Program-made: the position numbers and the translations under genes
The notes under the pieces: generated by a model
The model's input: the letters and a program-made list of their open reading frames with translations, nothing else
Database searches by the model: none
What the model was told of the DNA's origin: nothing
Shown: piece by piece, positions 34,662 through 41,824 of the stretch
How positions within the stretch are numbered: position 1 is the stretch's first letter
Layout of the letters: every line of letters begins with the position of its first letter
From: Actinosynnema sp040640215
GTDB lineage: Bacteria > Actinomycetota > Actinomycetes > Mycobacteriales > Pseudonocardiaceae
Length of the DNA: 64,000 bases
Reading direction: 5' to 3'
Assembly: GCF_040640215.1 (NCBI RefSeq)
Contig: NZ_JBFABG010000008.1
Span: forward strand, 124,001-188,000

Positions 34662-35554
34662 GTGAACTGCCCGGCGACCACGGCCGCGAGGATGATCCAA
34701 CCGAAGTAGGTGTTGGCGACGAAGGTGTCCCAGCACGACTTCGGGTCGTCCAGGTCCACGCGCACGACCAGGTAGGACAAGAAGCACCCCGCGAGCACGA
34801 CGATCAGGTAGAACGCCCACCCCACCGGCGTCCGGGAACCGGCCCACAGCACACCGCCGACGCTGAGCACGACGAAGACCGCGAGCCACGCCTTGGTGGC
34901 CTTGCCGAACAGCAGGGCGGACGACCTGACACCGATCTTCCGGTCGTACTCCTTGTCCTGGTGGGAGTAGATCGCGTCGTGCACCAAGGTCCAGAACGCC
35001 CCGCCGGCGTACAGGCCGTACACCGCAGGCGGGTGGTCCACGCTCCCGGTCACCGCTGTCCAGCCGACCACCACGTAGACGCTCATCACCATCGCCAGGA
35101 ACGCCGAGGGCCAGAAGAAGACGCGCTTCATGTAGGGGTAGGCGACGATCAGCGGGTACGAGGCCCCGACGACCAGGGCCGCCTCCACGTTCGCCACCGC
35201 CAGGACCAGCAGCGCGGCCACGGCCTGTGCGGCGGCGAACAGGAGTGCGTTCCCGACGCCGATCGTCCCCGACGCGACGGGACGGGACGCGGTGCGGGCG
35301 ACTCGGGCGTCGACGTCCCGGTCCACCGCGTCGTTGACCGAGCAGGCCGCGCCGCGCACCAGCACGGCGGCGACGGCGACGACCACCACCGCCGACGGGT
35401 CTGGTCGCTGCCCGGAGGCGAGGGCGACGGCCCACAGCCCCGGAAGCAGGTAGAGCAGGTACCCCGTGGGCCTGTCCAGTCGCATCAACAGCAGGTAGGG
35501 GCGGACCGAACCCGGACTTCTCGTGACCACGCCCGCAGACAGCTTGTGCAGCAT
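34658..35554 (-). CDS. UbiA-family aromatic prenyltransferase
   Basis: The protein has 298 residues with 8-9 transmembrane helices. Both Asp-rich motifs that hold the Mg-diphosphate are intact: NDAVDRDVD (Asn74-Asp82) and SHQDKEYDRKIG (Asp200-Asp204). The first loop (MRLDRPTGYLLYLLPGLWAV) matches the 4-hydroxybenzoate polyprenyltransferase subgroup. Members attach a prenyl chain ortho to the amino or hydroxyl group of a benzoate. In an operon with PabAB and an N-oxygenase, the acceptor should be p-aminobenzoate or its N-hydroxy form and the donor a short prenyl diphosphate, possibly methylated by the product of the gene at 39.5 kb. Donor length cannot be read from sequence. The stop overlaps the acetyltransferase start by 4 nt. 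Confidence 0.95.
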   Translation of the reverse strand: MLHKLSAGVVTRSPGSVRPYLLLMRLDRPTGYLLYLLPGLWAVALASGQRPDPSAVVVVAVAAVLVRGAACSVNDAVDRDVDARVARTASRPVASGTIGVGNALLFAAAQAVAALLVLAVANVEAALVVGASYPLIVAYPYMKRVFFWPSAFLAMVMSVYVVVGWTAVTGSVDHPPAVYGLYAGGAFWTLVHDAIYSHQDKEYDRKIGVRSSALLFGKATKAWLAVFVVLSVGGVLWAGSRTPVGWAFYLIVVLAGCFLSYLVVRVDLDDPKSCWDTFVANTYFGWIILAAVVAGQFT

Positions 35555-35564
35555 CAGAATCCCA

Positions 35565-36737
35565 TCACCACGTCACCGGAAGTCGGACCAGCCCGCCGAT
35601 CAGCGTGTCGTGGCGCAACCTCAGCTCCTCCACACCGACTGCCAGGCGCATGGTCGGGAATCGCGCGACGAGCTGGGCCAGCACCACTTGCAGTTGCATC
35701 CGCGCCAGCGCCGCGCCCACGCAGTGGTGCGCGCCGTGCCCGAACGCGAGGCTGCCCGCCGTGTCGCGCGTGACGTCGACCCGCTCGGGGCCGGGGAAGG
35801 CCGTCTCGTCGTGGTTGGCCGCGATGATGTTCAGCAGCACGAAGTCGCCGGTCCGGATGGTGACCCCGTCGATCTCGAAGTCCGTCACCGCATAACGGGG
35901 CATGCCGCCGTTGTGCGGGTTCGGCATCGACCTCCGCAGGGTTTCTTCGACGGCACCGGGGACGAGGCTCGGATCGTCCAGCAACGCCTGCCACTGCTCG
36001 GGGTCGGCCAACAACAGCACCACGCAGGTGCCGATCCGGGCCACCGTGGTCTCATAACCACCGAACAGCAACAACGCCGTCAGCCCGAGGATTTCGTAGT
36101 CGGCGATCCCCTCGGTCGCGCAGATCCGGGAGAGCACGTCGTCGCCCGCGTCCTGCCGCTTGCCGGCGACGAGGTGCCGGCAGTAGCCGAGCAACGCGCC
36201 CACCCCCCGCTTGGACCTGACCGGGTCCCCGACGTCGGCGGCGTCCTGGATCCACCTGCCGAACCGGTCCTCGTCCTCCTGCGGCACGCCCAACCACTCG
36301 CACATCACCTGGATCGGCAGCGACACGGCCAACGCCCGGCGCAGGTCCACCGGTGACTCCTGCCCGGCCAGTTCGTCCAGCAGCCGCCCGGTCACCTTGT
36401 CGGCGTAGGACCGCAGCGCCGACATCCGCTCGGGCGCGAAGTGCGGCTCCAGCAGCGCGCGCAACCGGGCGTGGTCGGTGGCGAAGCCGCCCAGCAGGCC
36501 GGCGAGGAGCGCTGACCCGCCGTCCCGCGCCGCAGCCTCCGGATCGGGGTTCGAGCGGCTGAGCCGGTCATCGTCGAGCAACTGACGCACCCGGGCGTGC
36601 CCGGTGACCAGCCACGCATCGTCACCCCCGGGAGTACGAACCCGGTGGACCGCGCCCCGGGATTGGAGCGTGCGCAACCCTGGCGCGAGTTGCAGCACGT
36701 TCGCCTGCTCGAAGGGCAGTTGAACCGGGGTGCTCAT
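35565..36737 (-). CDS. Cytochrome P450 (canonical), first gene of the aminobenzoate operon
   Basis: The protein has 390 residues from ATG 36737 with a full GGAGG site. The I-helix reads LLLFGGYETTVARIG (Gly226-Thr231, acid-threonine pair present), the K-helix EETLRRSMP (ExxR), and the heme loop FGHGAHHCVGAALARMQ with Cys339. It is a normal monooxygenase-type bacterial P450. It leads the five-gene operon P450, UbiA, acetyltransferase, PabAB, N-oxygenase and is separated from UbiA by only 10 nt, so it should act on the prenylated aminobenzoate. Position and type of oxidation cannot be told. It has no dedicated ferredoxin in the window. Confidence 0.95.
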   Translation of the reverse strand: MSTPVQLPFEQANVLQLAPGLRTLQSRGAVHRVRTPGGDDAWLVTGHARVRQLLDDDRLSRSNPDPEAAARDGGSALLAGLLGGFATDHARLRALLEPHFAPERMSALRSYADKVTGRLLDELAGQESPVDLRRALAVSLPIQVMCEWLGVPQEDEDRFGRWIQDAADVGDPVRSKRGVGALLGYCRHLVAGKRQDAGDDVLSRICATEGIADYEILGLTALLLFGGYETTVARIGTCVVLLLADPEQWQALLDDPSLVPGAVEETLRRSMPNPHNGGMPRYAVTDFEIDGVTIRTGDFVLLNIIAANHDETAFPGPERVDVTRDTAGSLAFGHGAHHCVGAALARMQLQVVLAQLVARFPTMRLAVGVEELRLRHDTLIGGLVRLPVTW

Positions 36738-37156
36738 CGACGACCTCCACCGGAACCGTGAACGGGCCCGCGCCCAGGTTCGCGGATTGCCCACCGAGGA
36801 CCCGGCACCGCGTCGATCAGGCCACTGAGCACGCTCACGATCACCCCACATCACCTATTGCGCGGACAGCTCCCGACCTGCACGCAATCCGCATCCCCAG
36901 TGGACCTTGGGAATTGGGCGGTAGTTCCGACCGATATCCTGAACGACCCGTTCGGACGTGTCAACGACATGGCCTGAGCGTATTTCGACTTTAGGAAAAA
37001 CCCCAAAGAAGGCGGCCCGAGACCCGGATCGGACTATTCTGCGGATTGGTGCCCGGTGGGCGACACCAAGGTCGACCGCACAAGTCGTACGCCGGGCGAT
37101 ATCGCACGACACGACCGAGCGCCACCGGGAATGGTTCACGGAGAAGCTGGAGCGAA
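36738..37156. promoter_or_regulatory. Divergent control region of the aminobenzoate operon and the atypical P450
   Basis: This 419-nt region lies between divergent P450 starts. It contains AT-rich patches unusual for the window: GGGAATTGGG near 36909, CCGATATCCTGAAC near 36931, and CTTTAGGAAAAACCCCAAAG (36989-37008), an imperfect inverted repeat. AAAAACCCCAA within it resembles the reverse complement of a tract at 27553. These are candidate binding sites for the cluster's LuxR protein. I cannot define promoter boxes. Confidence 0.4.
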
Positions 37157-38404
37157 ATGGCTGTACCGGCCGACACCAGGCGCGTGCGGGAAGGCAGGCC
37201 GTTCGACCCGTATGGCGCACATCGCGACGACCCGTACTCGTTCCTGGCCGACATCGGAGATGCCGAGCCGGTGTTCTACGCCCCTCTGCTCGACGCGTGG
37301 TGCGTCACCCGGCGCGAGGACATGCTCGCCGTGCTGCGGGACGACCGGAGCTTCTCGGCACGCGACCACAACCCCCGCCCCACGGTCGCGCTGCCCGAGG
37401 ACGTCAGCCGGATGTTCCGCACGTGGCGCGGCGCTGGTGCCGTGGCTGTCGGCTCGCTCGACCCGCCCGAGCACGCCAGGATCAGGGAGGTGCTCAACGC
37501 CGGTTTCACGCCGGCCAGGGTCAGGGCGTTCGAACCCGCGATGCGTGCGATCGCCACCGGCCTCCTCGACCGTGCTGCGGTCGAGGAGGAGTTCGACTTC
37601 ATCTCGGCGTTCGCCGTTCCGTACTCCCTTGAGGTGATCTGCCGACGCCTCGGGGTCCCGAACGAGTACCTCGCCCGCTGCCGGACGTGGTCCGAGCAGC
37701 GCATCGAACTCATGATGTTGCAGCGCGAGGCCGATCCCGACCGGCTGCGCGCCTGCGCCCAAGGACTGGTGGACTTCGGGGCGTTCGCCCGTTCGCTCGT
37801 GCGGGAACGGCTGGCCTCACCACGGGACGACCTGATCAGCGAACTGCTCCACGACGGCAAGGCGGGCCACACGCTCACCGCCGACGAGGTTTCCGTGCAG
37901 GTACCCACCCTGATCTTCGCGGGACACATGACCTGCGCCGAAGCGCTGGGCACGATCCTCTTCCAGCAACTCCGGTCACCCGGCGGCTGGGCCGAGGTCG
38001 TCGACGGCACGATCGCCCCACGGGACCTCGTCGAGGAGGGGTTGCGGGTCGACAGCCCGCTGGCGGGCATGTACCGGACCGCGATCCGTGACGTGGTGGT
38101 CGGCGACGTCCACCTGGCTGCGGGGAGCCGGCTGCTCCTGCTGTACGGGGCGGCGGGCCGGGACTCTCGCGCCCACGCGTGTCCGGCCGCGTTCAGTCCG
38201 GGCAGCCGGTCTGCCACGCACCTCGCGTTCGGGCACGGCATCCACTTCTGCCTCGGAGCGGGCTTCGCCCGCGCGGAACTGGAGATCGCGGTACGGGCCA
38301 TCGCCGCCGGGGTGCCGGGTCTGTCCCTGGTGCCGGGGCCGCCGCCACGTCATCGGCCGGTGTTCCCGCTGCGGGCGTTGACCGAGTTGCGGGTACGGCG
38401 GTGA
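37157..38404 (+). CDS. Cytochrome P450 with altered oxygen-activation motif (nitrenoid-type candidate)
   Basis: The protein has 415 residues from ATG 37157 (GGAG 4 nt upstream). The heme loop FGHGIHFCLGAGFARAE (Cys365) and K-helix EEGLRVDSP (Glu294-Arg297) are standard, so it binds heme. The I-helix reads IFAGHMTCAEALG (Ala255-Thr259): the Asp/Glu that normally precedes the Thr is Met258. That acid helps deliver protons during O2 activation. Its loss is known in P450s that do not run a normal oxygenase cycle. The benzastatin P450 BezE instead uses an N-acetoxy aryl amine to make an iron nitrenoid and cyclises onto the prenyl chain. With an N-oxygenase, acetyltransferase and prenyltransferase divergently encoded, this is the best BezE counterpart. 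That role is inference from context plus this motif. Confidence 0.93.
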   Translation: MAVPADTRRVREGRPFDPYGAHRDDPYSFLADIGDAEPVFYAPLLDAWCVTRREDMLAVLRDDRSFSARDHNPRPTVALPEDVSRMFRTWRGAGAVAVGSLDPPEHARIREVLNAGFTPARVRAFEPAMRAIATGLLDRAAVEEEFDFISAFAVPYSLEVICRRLGVPNEYLARCRTWSEQRIELMMLQREADPDRLRACAQGLVDFGAFARSLVRERLASPRDDLISELLHDGKAGHTLTADEVSVQVPTLIFAGHMTCAEALGTILFQQLRSPGGWAEVVDGTIAPRDLVEEGLRVDSPLAGMYRTAIRDVVVGDVHLAAGSRLLLLYGAAGRDSRAHACPAAFSPGSRSATHLAFGHGIHFCLGAGFARAELEIAVRAIAAGVPGLSLVPGPPPRHRPVFPLRALTELRVRR

Positions 38405-38438
38405 GGACGGACATCCGCGTGCGTCGGGCCGACCCGCT

Positions 38439-38467
38439 CGGCCTGCGCCGAGGTGTGGCGCAGGCCG
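38439..38467. terminator. Perfect 11-bp hairpin at a convergent junction
   Basis: CGGCCTGCGCC (38439-38449) pairs exactly with GGCGCAGGCCG (38457-38467), loop GAGGTGT. It lies between the stops of the atypical P450 and the convergent methyltransferase. Confidence 0.75.
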
Positions 38468-38477
38468 GGGACGGCGG

Positions 38478-39308
38478 TCACGCGCGGACTGCGGTCAGGA
38501 ACAGGTAGCCGCTCTCCGGGGTGATCGCGGACAAACGCATGAAGTCGATGAGCGAGGTGGCCTGTTCCGCGCCGACCAGATCGACCAGCCTGTCGCGGAC
38601 GGTGTCCACGGCGTCGGCCATGAGCGCGAGGGTGCGGGAGCAGTTGTCGCTGATGTCCCGGATCTCGACGTCGACGAAACCGTTGGCGGCCAACGCCGTC
38701 CGGTACTCGTCCACGGTGCCCAGGGAGCGCACCGCGTAGTTCTCGCAGATGTGGTCGAGGAGCAGGCGTCCCCGGGGGCTGACCGGGCCGCGCTCGATGA
38801 CGTCGGCGACGGCGAGGCGTCCGCCGGGACGCAGGACGCGGGCGATCTCGGAGAGCACCTGGCCCCGGTCGGGCATGTGCCACATCGACTCCAACGCCCA
38901 GGCCGCGTCGAACGAGCCGTCGGGGAAGGGCATGTCCATCGCGTCCGTGAACTGGAACACGGCCCGGTCGGAGAGCCCGGCCGCAGCCGCGTGTTCCGTG
39001 GCCCGCGCCACCTGGACGTGACTGACGGAGATGCCCACCACGTTCACGTCACGAGCGCGGACGAGCCGCAGCGCGGGATGGCCGATGCCGCAGCCGACGT
39101 CCAGGACCCGTTGGCCGGGCCGCGCGGCGAGACCCGAGATCATCATGTCGGTCAGGCGGTCCGTGGCTTCTTCGACGGAGCTGTCGTCGGCGTCGTTCTC
39201 CCAGTAGCCGTAGTGGATGTTGGGTCCCCACGCGGAACCGTAGATCTGACCGATGCCGTCGTACATGTCGGCGACGTCGCTGGGAGCGGGAGACTGTCTG
39301 AGCGCCAT
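38478..39308 (-). CDS. SAM-dependent O-methyltransferase, RebM/rifamycin type
   Basis: The protein has 276 residues from ATG 39308, with GGAG 6 nt upstream; longer in-frame starts exist but the extra N-terminus is low complexity. Motif I is RVLDVGCGIGHPALRL, followed by NVVGISVSHVQVARA, FTDAMDMPFPDGSFD and the post-I segment WALESMWHMPDRGQVLSEIARVLRPGG. The N-terminal VADMYDGIGQIYGSAWGPNIHYGYW lid is characteristic of small-molecule and sugar O-methyltransferases such as RebM and the 27-O-demethylrifamycin methyltransferase. It probably methylates a hydroxyl of the cluster product. The next methyltransferase gene lies 185 nt upstream in the same direction. Confidence 0.9.
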   Translation of the reverse strand: MALRQSPAPSDVADMYDGIGQIYGSAWGPNIHYGYWENDADDSSVEEATDRLTDMMISGLAARPGQRVLDVGCGIGHPALRLVRARDVNVVGISVSHVQVARATEHAAAAGLSDRAVFQFTDAMDMPFPDGSFDAAWALESMWHMPDRGQVLSEIARVLRPGGRLAVADVIERGPVSPRGRLLLDHICENYAVRSLGTVDEYRTALAANGFVDVEIRDISDNCSRTLALMADAVDTVRDRLVDLVGAEQATSLIDFMRLSAITPESGYLFLTAVRA

Positions 39309-39493
39309 GAAGAACTCCGTATCGTCGTGGAGGTGGCGGGAAGTCGGCGGCGGTGCGGCCTTGCCCGCGCGTGGTCGTGCCGGTGCGCCGGCGCGGATTT
39401 CGCGAGCCGACCGCCCGACGCTGTCGCCGTTCATCTCGATGGGGGGCTTGTCCGCTCCGCGCTCGGCCCGGAAACCCGGGCGAGCGCCTTCGC

Positions 39494-40402
39494 TCACGTC
39501 AGCTCGAAGCGCAGGAAACCCAGGCGCAAGCCCCCTGCCTGCCATTCAGCGCCCAACGCCTGGTTCGCCATCAGCGATATCCTCAACTGCCTGCGGTCCG
39601 CCGCCGAAAGGCTGCTGTCACCGTCCAGCACCGCCTTCGTCCAGGCGGTGCTCTCCTCCCAGAACGGGAGGGTCTCCGACGTGGCGTCGACTTCATCGAC
39701 CAGTTCGAACCCCGCGGATCGCGCGGCTTCCGCGTAGTCGAGCACGGTGGCCGGCTTCGTGTAGAAGTACTCGGCCCACACGTCGGCCCCGCGAGGGCGG
39801 GTGAGGAACACCTCTTCGACGCACACGTTCCCGCCGGGGCGGAGCACGCGCGCCAGGCGCTCGAACCACCGGGTGCGGTTGAAGTACCCGCTGCTCTCGA
39901 TCGCCACGGCCGCGTCGTAGGGACCGTCCACGGGGAGTTGCATCGCATCGCAGACCAGCGTGCGGACCTTCCGGTCCACTCCGCATTCCCGCGCGAAGCC
40001 GTCGACTATCGGCGCGTGTTCCGGCGCGTTGGTGACCGCCGTGACGTCCGCCCCGTATTCCTGCGCCCAGAAGATCGAGCCGCCGCCAAGACCGCAGCCG
40101 ATGTCCAGGATTCTCCCGGACAGCCGGTGTTCGGCACCCCAGATCTTGGCCGCGTACCGCAACAAACCCTCTTGGTGGAGTCGAATGCTGCGACGGATGG
40201 CATCCGGCGTCGTGCCGCGAGCACGCAGCGGCCGTGCCGAGGAGGGGTAGTAACCCACGTGGTAGTGAATCCTGGGGCCGGGCCCGTACTTGCGCACGAG
40301 CCTGGCTGTTTTCTCGTCGTAGTACCGACCGACCAGTTTTACCTCGTCCTGCGGGTCCAGCAGCGTTTGCGGTGAACTTGAGAACTCATCCAGATCCGAC
40401 AC
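39494..40402 (-). CDS. SAM-dependent methyltransferase, candidate prenyl-diphosphate C-methyltransferase
   Basis: The protein has 302 residues from GTG 40402, with GGAG upstream. Motif I is RILDIGCGLGGGSIFWAQEY, followed by VTAVTNAPEHA, CDAMQLPVDGPYDAAVAIES and FERLARVLRPGGNV. Two features recall the geranyl-diphosphate methyltransferase branch: the N-terminal aromatic patch RIHYHVGYYP (like YHHHYGIG) and the C-terminal ETLPFWE (like TLPYWE). In a cluster with a UbiA prenyltransferase, methylation of the prenyl donor before transfer is attractive; benzastatin biosynthesis has a prenyl-diphosphate C-methyltransferase. A plain C- or N-methyltransferase acting on the aryl scaffold remains possible. 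It lies between the O-methyltransferase and the LuxR regulator. Confidence 0.82.
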   Translation of the reverse strand: MSDLDEFSSSPQTLLDPQDEVKLVGRYYDEKTARLVRKYGPGPRIHYHVGYYPSSARPLRARGTTPDAIRRSIRLHQEGLLRYAAKIWGAEHRLSGRILDIGCGLGGGSIFWAQEYGADVTAVTNAPEHAPIVDGFARECGVDRKVRTLVCDAMQLPVDGPYDAAVAIESSGYFNRTRWFERLARVLRPGGNVCVEEVFLTRPRGADVWAEYFYTKPATVLDYAEAARSAGFELVDEVDATSETLPFWEESTAWTKAVLDGDSSLSAADRRQLRISLMANQALGAEWQAGGLRLGFLRFELT

Positions 40403-40512
40403 GGTCACTTCTCCAGGGCTCGGATGCCGACGAGGTCGGCCGACTTCAGGGGCACCTGACAACATGCTCTTCGCGCCTGACCGCCCGAACCGCAGTCGCG
40501 CACCACCGCGCG

Positions 40513-40905
40513 TCAGTTCACGGTGTCACAGGCAACACGCGGGGGCCACGAATCCGTTCGCAGCAGTTCGAGGACGAATGCCTTCGAGACCAGCGAGACC
40601 CGATTCGGCACCTGGAGCTTGTCGGACATGACGCGGACGTGGTAGTCGATGGTCTTCGCGCTGAAGTACAACTCCCTCGACAGCCGCCCGCTGGAGAAGC
40701 CGGCCGCGACACCCTCCAGGATTTTGGCCTGGAGGGCACTGAGCGTCCAGCAGGTGACCGGCCGGCGTGCTCCGTGGTCGGCAGAGCCGGCCATTCCCCC
40801 GACCACCGGACCGGAGAGCACCTGCCCGACACCGTCCTCCCGGGCGCAGCCCGAGCGGTGTTCGCAAATCAGCACGTCGTTCTGCCCGATATACATGACA
40901 CCCAT
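40513..40905 (-). CDS. LuxR-type transcriptional regulator (cluster-situated)
   Basis: The protein has 130 residues if started at ATG 40905; an ATG at 40896 is also possible. The C-terminal 65 residues are a LuxR-family helix-turn-helix: WTLSALQAKILEGVAAGFSS then GRLSRELYFSAKTIDYHVRV and MSDKLQVPNRVSLVSKAFV. The recognition helix has AKTIDYHVRVM in place of the usual STVKxHxxxI. The N-terminal part is short (MGVMYIGQNDVLICEHRSGC) and is too small for a receiver or PAS domain, so this is a stand-alone DNA binder without an obvious sensor. It is the only regulator inside the cluster and the natural candidate to control the two divergent promoter regions. Confidence 0.82.
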   Translation of the reverse strand: MGVMYIGQNDVLICEHRSGCAREDGVGQVLSGPVVGGMAGSADHGARRPVTCWTLSALQAKILEGVAAGFSSGRLSRELYFSAKTIDYHVRVMSDKLQVPNRVSLVSKAFVLELLRTDSWPPRVACDTVN

Positions 40906-41153
40906 CCATTCCCGTACAGCCGGCCAGGTCAGGAGTGCACGACAAGTCCGCGCTGCACCGCCTCCCCGGGTACCGGACATGTCGTGGGGATATCCGGCGG
41001 AACAGCGCCTGACCGGCGCGAACCGAGCTCTCCGGAACTCGAACGCCCGCGTCGGCGGTGAGCGGCTTCGATCGAGACGCCCGAGTTGATGATTTCTTGC
41101 CGAGCACCGGAGTTCCGGCCGAAGCTGGACAAGTCCTGGTGCCGGTGACGAAG
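40906..41153. other. Gene-free interval upstream of the LuxR gene
   Basis: This interval must hold the LuxR promoter. Inverted half-sites GGAACTC and GAGTTCC occur about 80 nt apart within it, which may be chance. No coding frame is evident. Confidence 0.3.
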
Positions 41154-41189
41154 GCCGACCCGTCACGCTCGTGGAGGCAACGGGTCGGC
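41154..41189 (-). terminator. Perfect 10-bp hairpin
   Basis: GCCGACCCGT (41154-41163) and ACGGGTCGGC (41180-41189) pair exactly around a 16-nt loop, about 80 nt past the stop of the EF-hand gene at 41270. Confidence 0.5.
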
Positions 41190-41269
41190 GTCGGCGTCGA
41201 GGGGCGGCAGAGTCCGACGATCCACGGGCGGATGCGGAACCCCGTCCTCGGCCGTTCCCGACGTGCGGT

Positions 41270-41824
41270 CTACAGAGGGCCGTAGAGCCAGTTGCCGTCC
41301 GCGTCCGGGTCCTCGCTCGTCCAGAACTCGACGATGGCCGTGCGGACGTCCTCGGCCCGCAGGTGGCCGTCGGCGTCGCGGTCGAGACGACGGAACGCCT
41401 GCTCGTTGTCCTGGTGAGCAGTCCTGCCCATGCCCCGCGCCAGCGTGGTGTACTCGTCGAGGCTGAGGTGGTCCTCGCGTTCGGCGTCGAACAGGTCGTA
41501 CCAGGCGGCGGCGCTGCGGTGGAGCGCGTCGACGAGCCCGTCGGAGTCGCGGTCGATGGCGGCGCGGATGCCGCGCTCGTAATCGGCCGCGGTCAGCTTG
41601 CCGTCGCCGTCCTCGTCCGCCTCCCGCAGGTACTGGTCCCAGACGTGGTGCAGCGACTCCTTCAGCTTCCGCACTTTTTCCGGCTGCGCGGAGAAGGGGG
41701 CGGCCAGGGCGTCGGCGCGGGCGGAAATGTCGTCCGCCGTCACGTAGCCGTCCTGATCACTGTCGAGCATTCGGAACATGTGTTGCAGCTTGCGGCTGAG
41801 AATGGAAGTGGTGGTAGTGGTCAC
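41270..41824 (-). CDS. Calerythrin-like EF-hand protein (copy 1)
   Basis: The protein has 184 residues from GTG 41824 with GAGGAG upstream. There are four EF-hand positions: DSDQDGYVTADD (21-32), DEDGDGKLTAAD at 70-81 (starting from the Asp of READEDGDG), a degenerate third loop DAEREDHLSLDE (113-124) that lacks key glycine and Asp ligands, and DRDADGHLRAED (148-159). The layout of helices and the terminal DADGNWLYGPL tail match the calerythrin/sarcoplasmic calcium-binding protein family of actinomycetes. It should be a soluble cytosolic Ca2+ buffer or sensor with three working sites. It has paralogues at 46219 and 54957, both with four intact loops. Confidence 0.92.
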   Translation of the reverse strand: MTTTTTSILSRKLQHMFRMLDSDQDGYVTADDISARADALAAPFSAQPEKVRKLKESLHHVWDQYLREADEDGDGKLTAADYERGIRAAIDRDSDGLVDALHRSAAAWYDLFDAEREDHLSLDEYTTLARGMGRTAHQDNEQAFRRLDRDADGHLRAEDVRTAIVEFWTSEDPDADGNWLYGPL

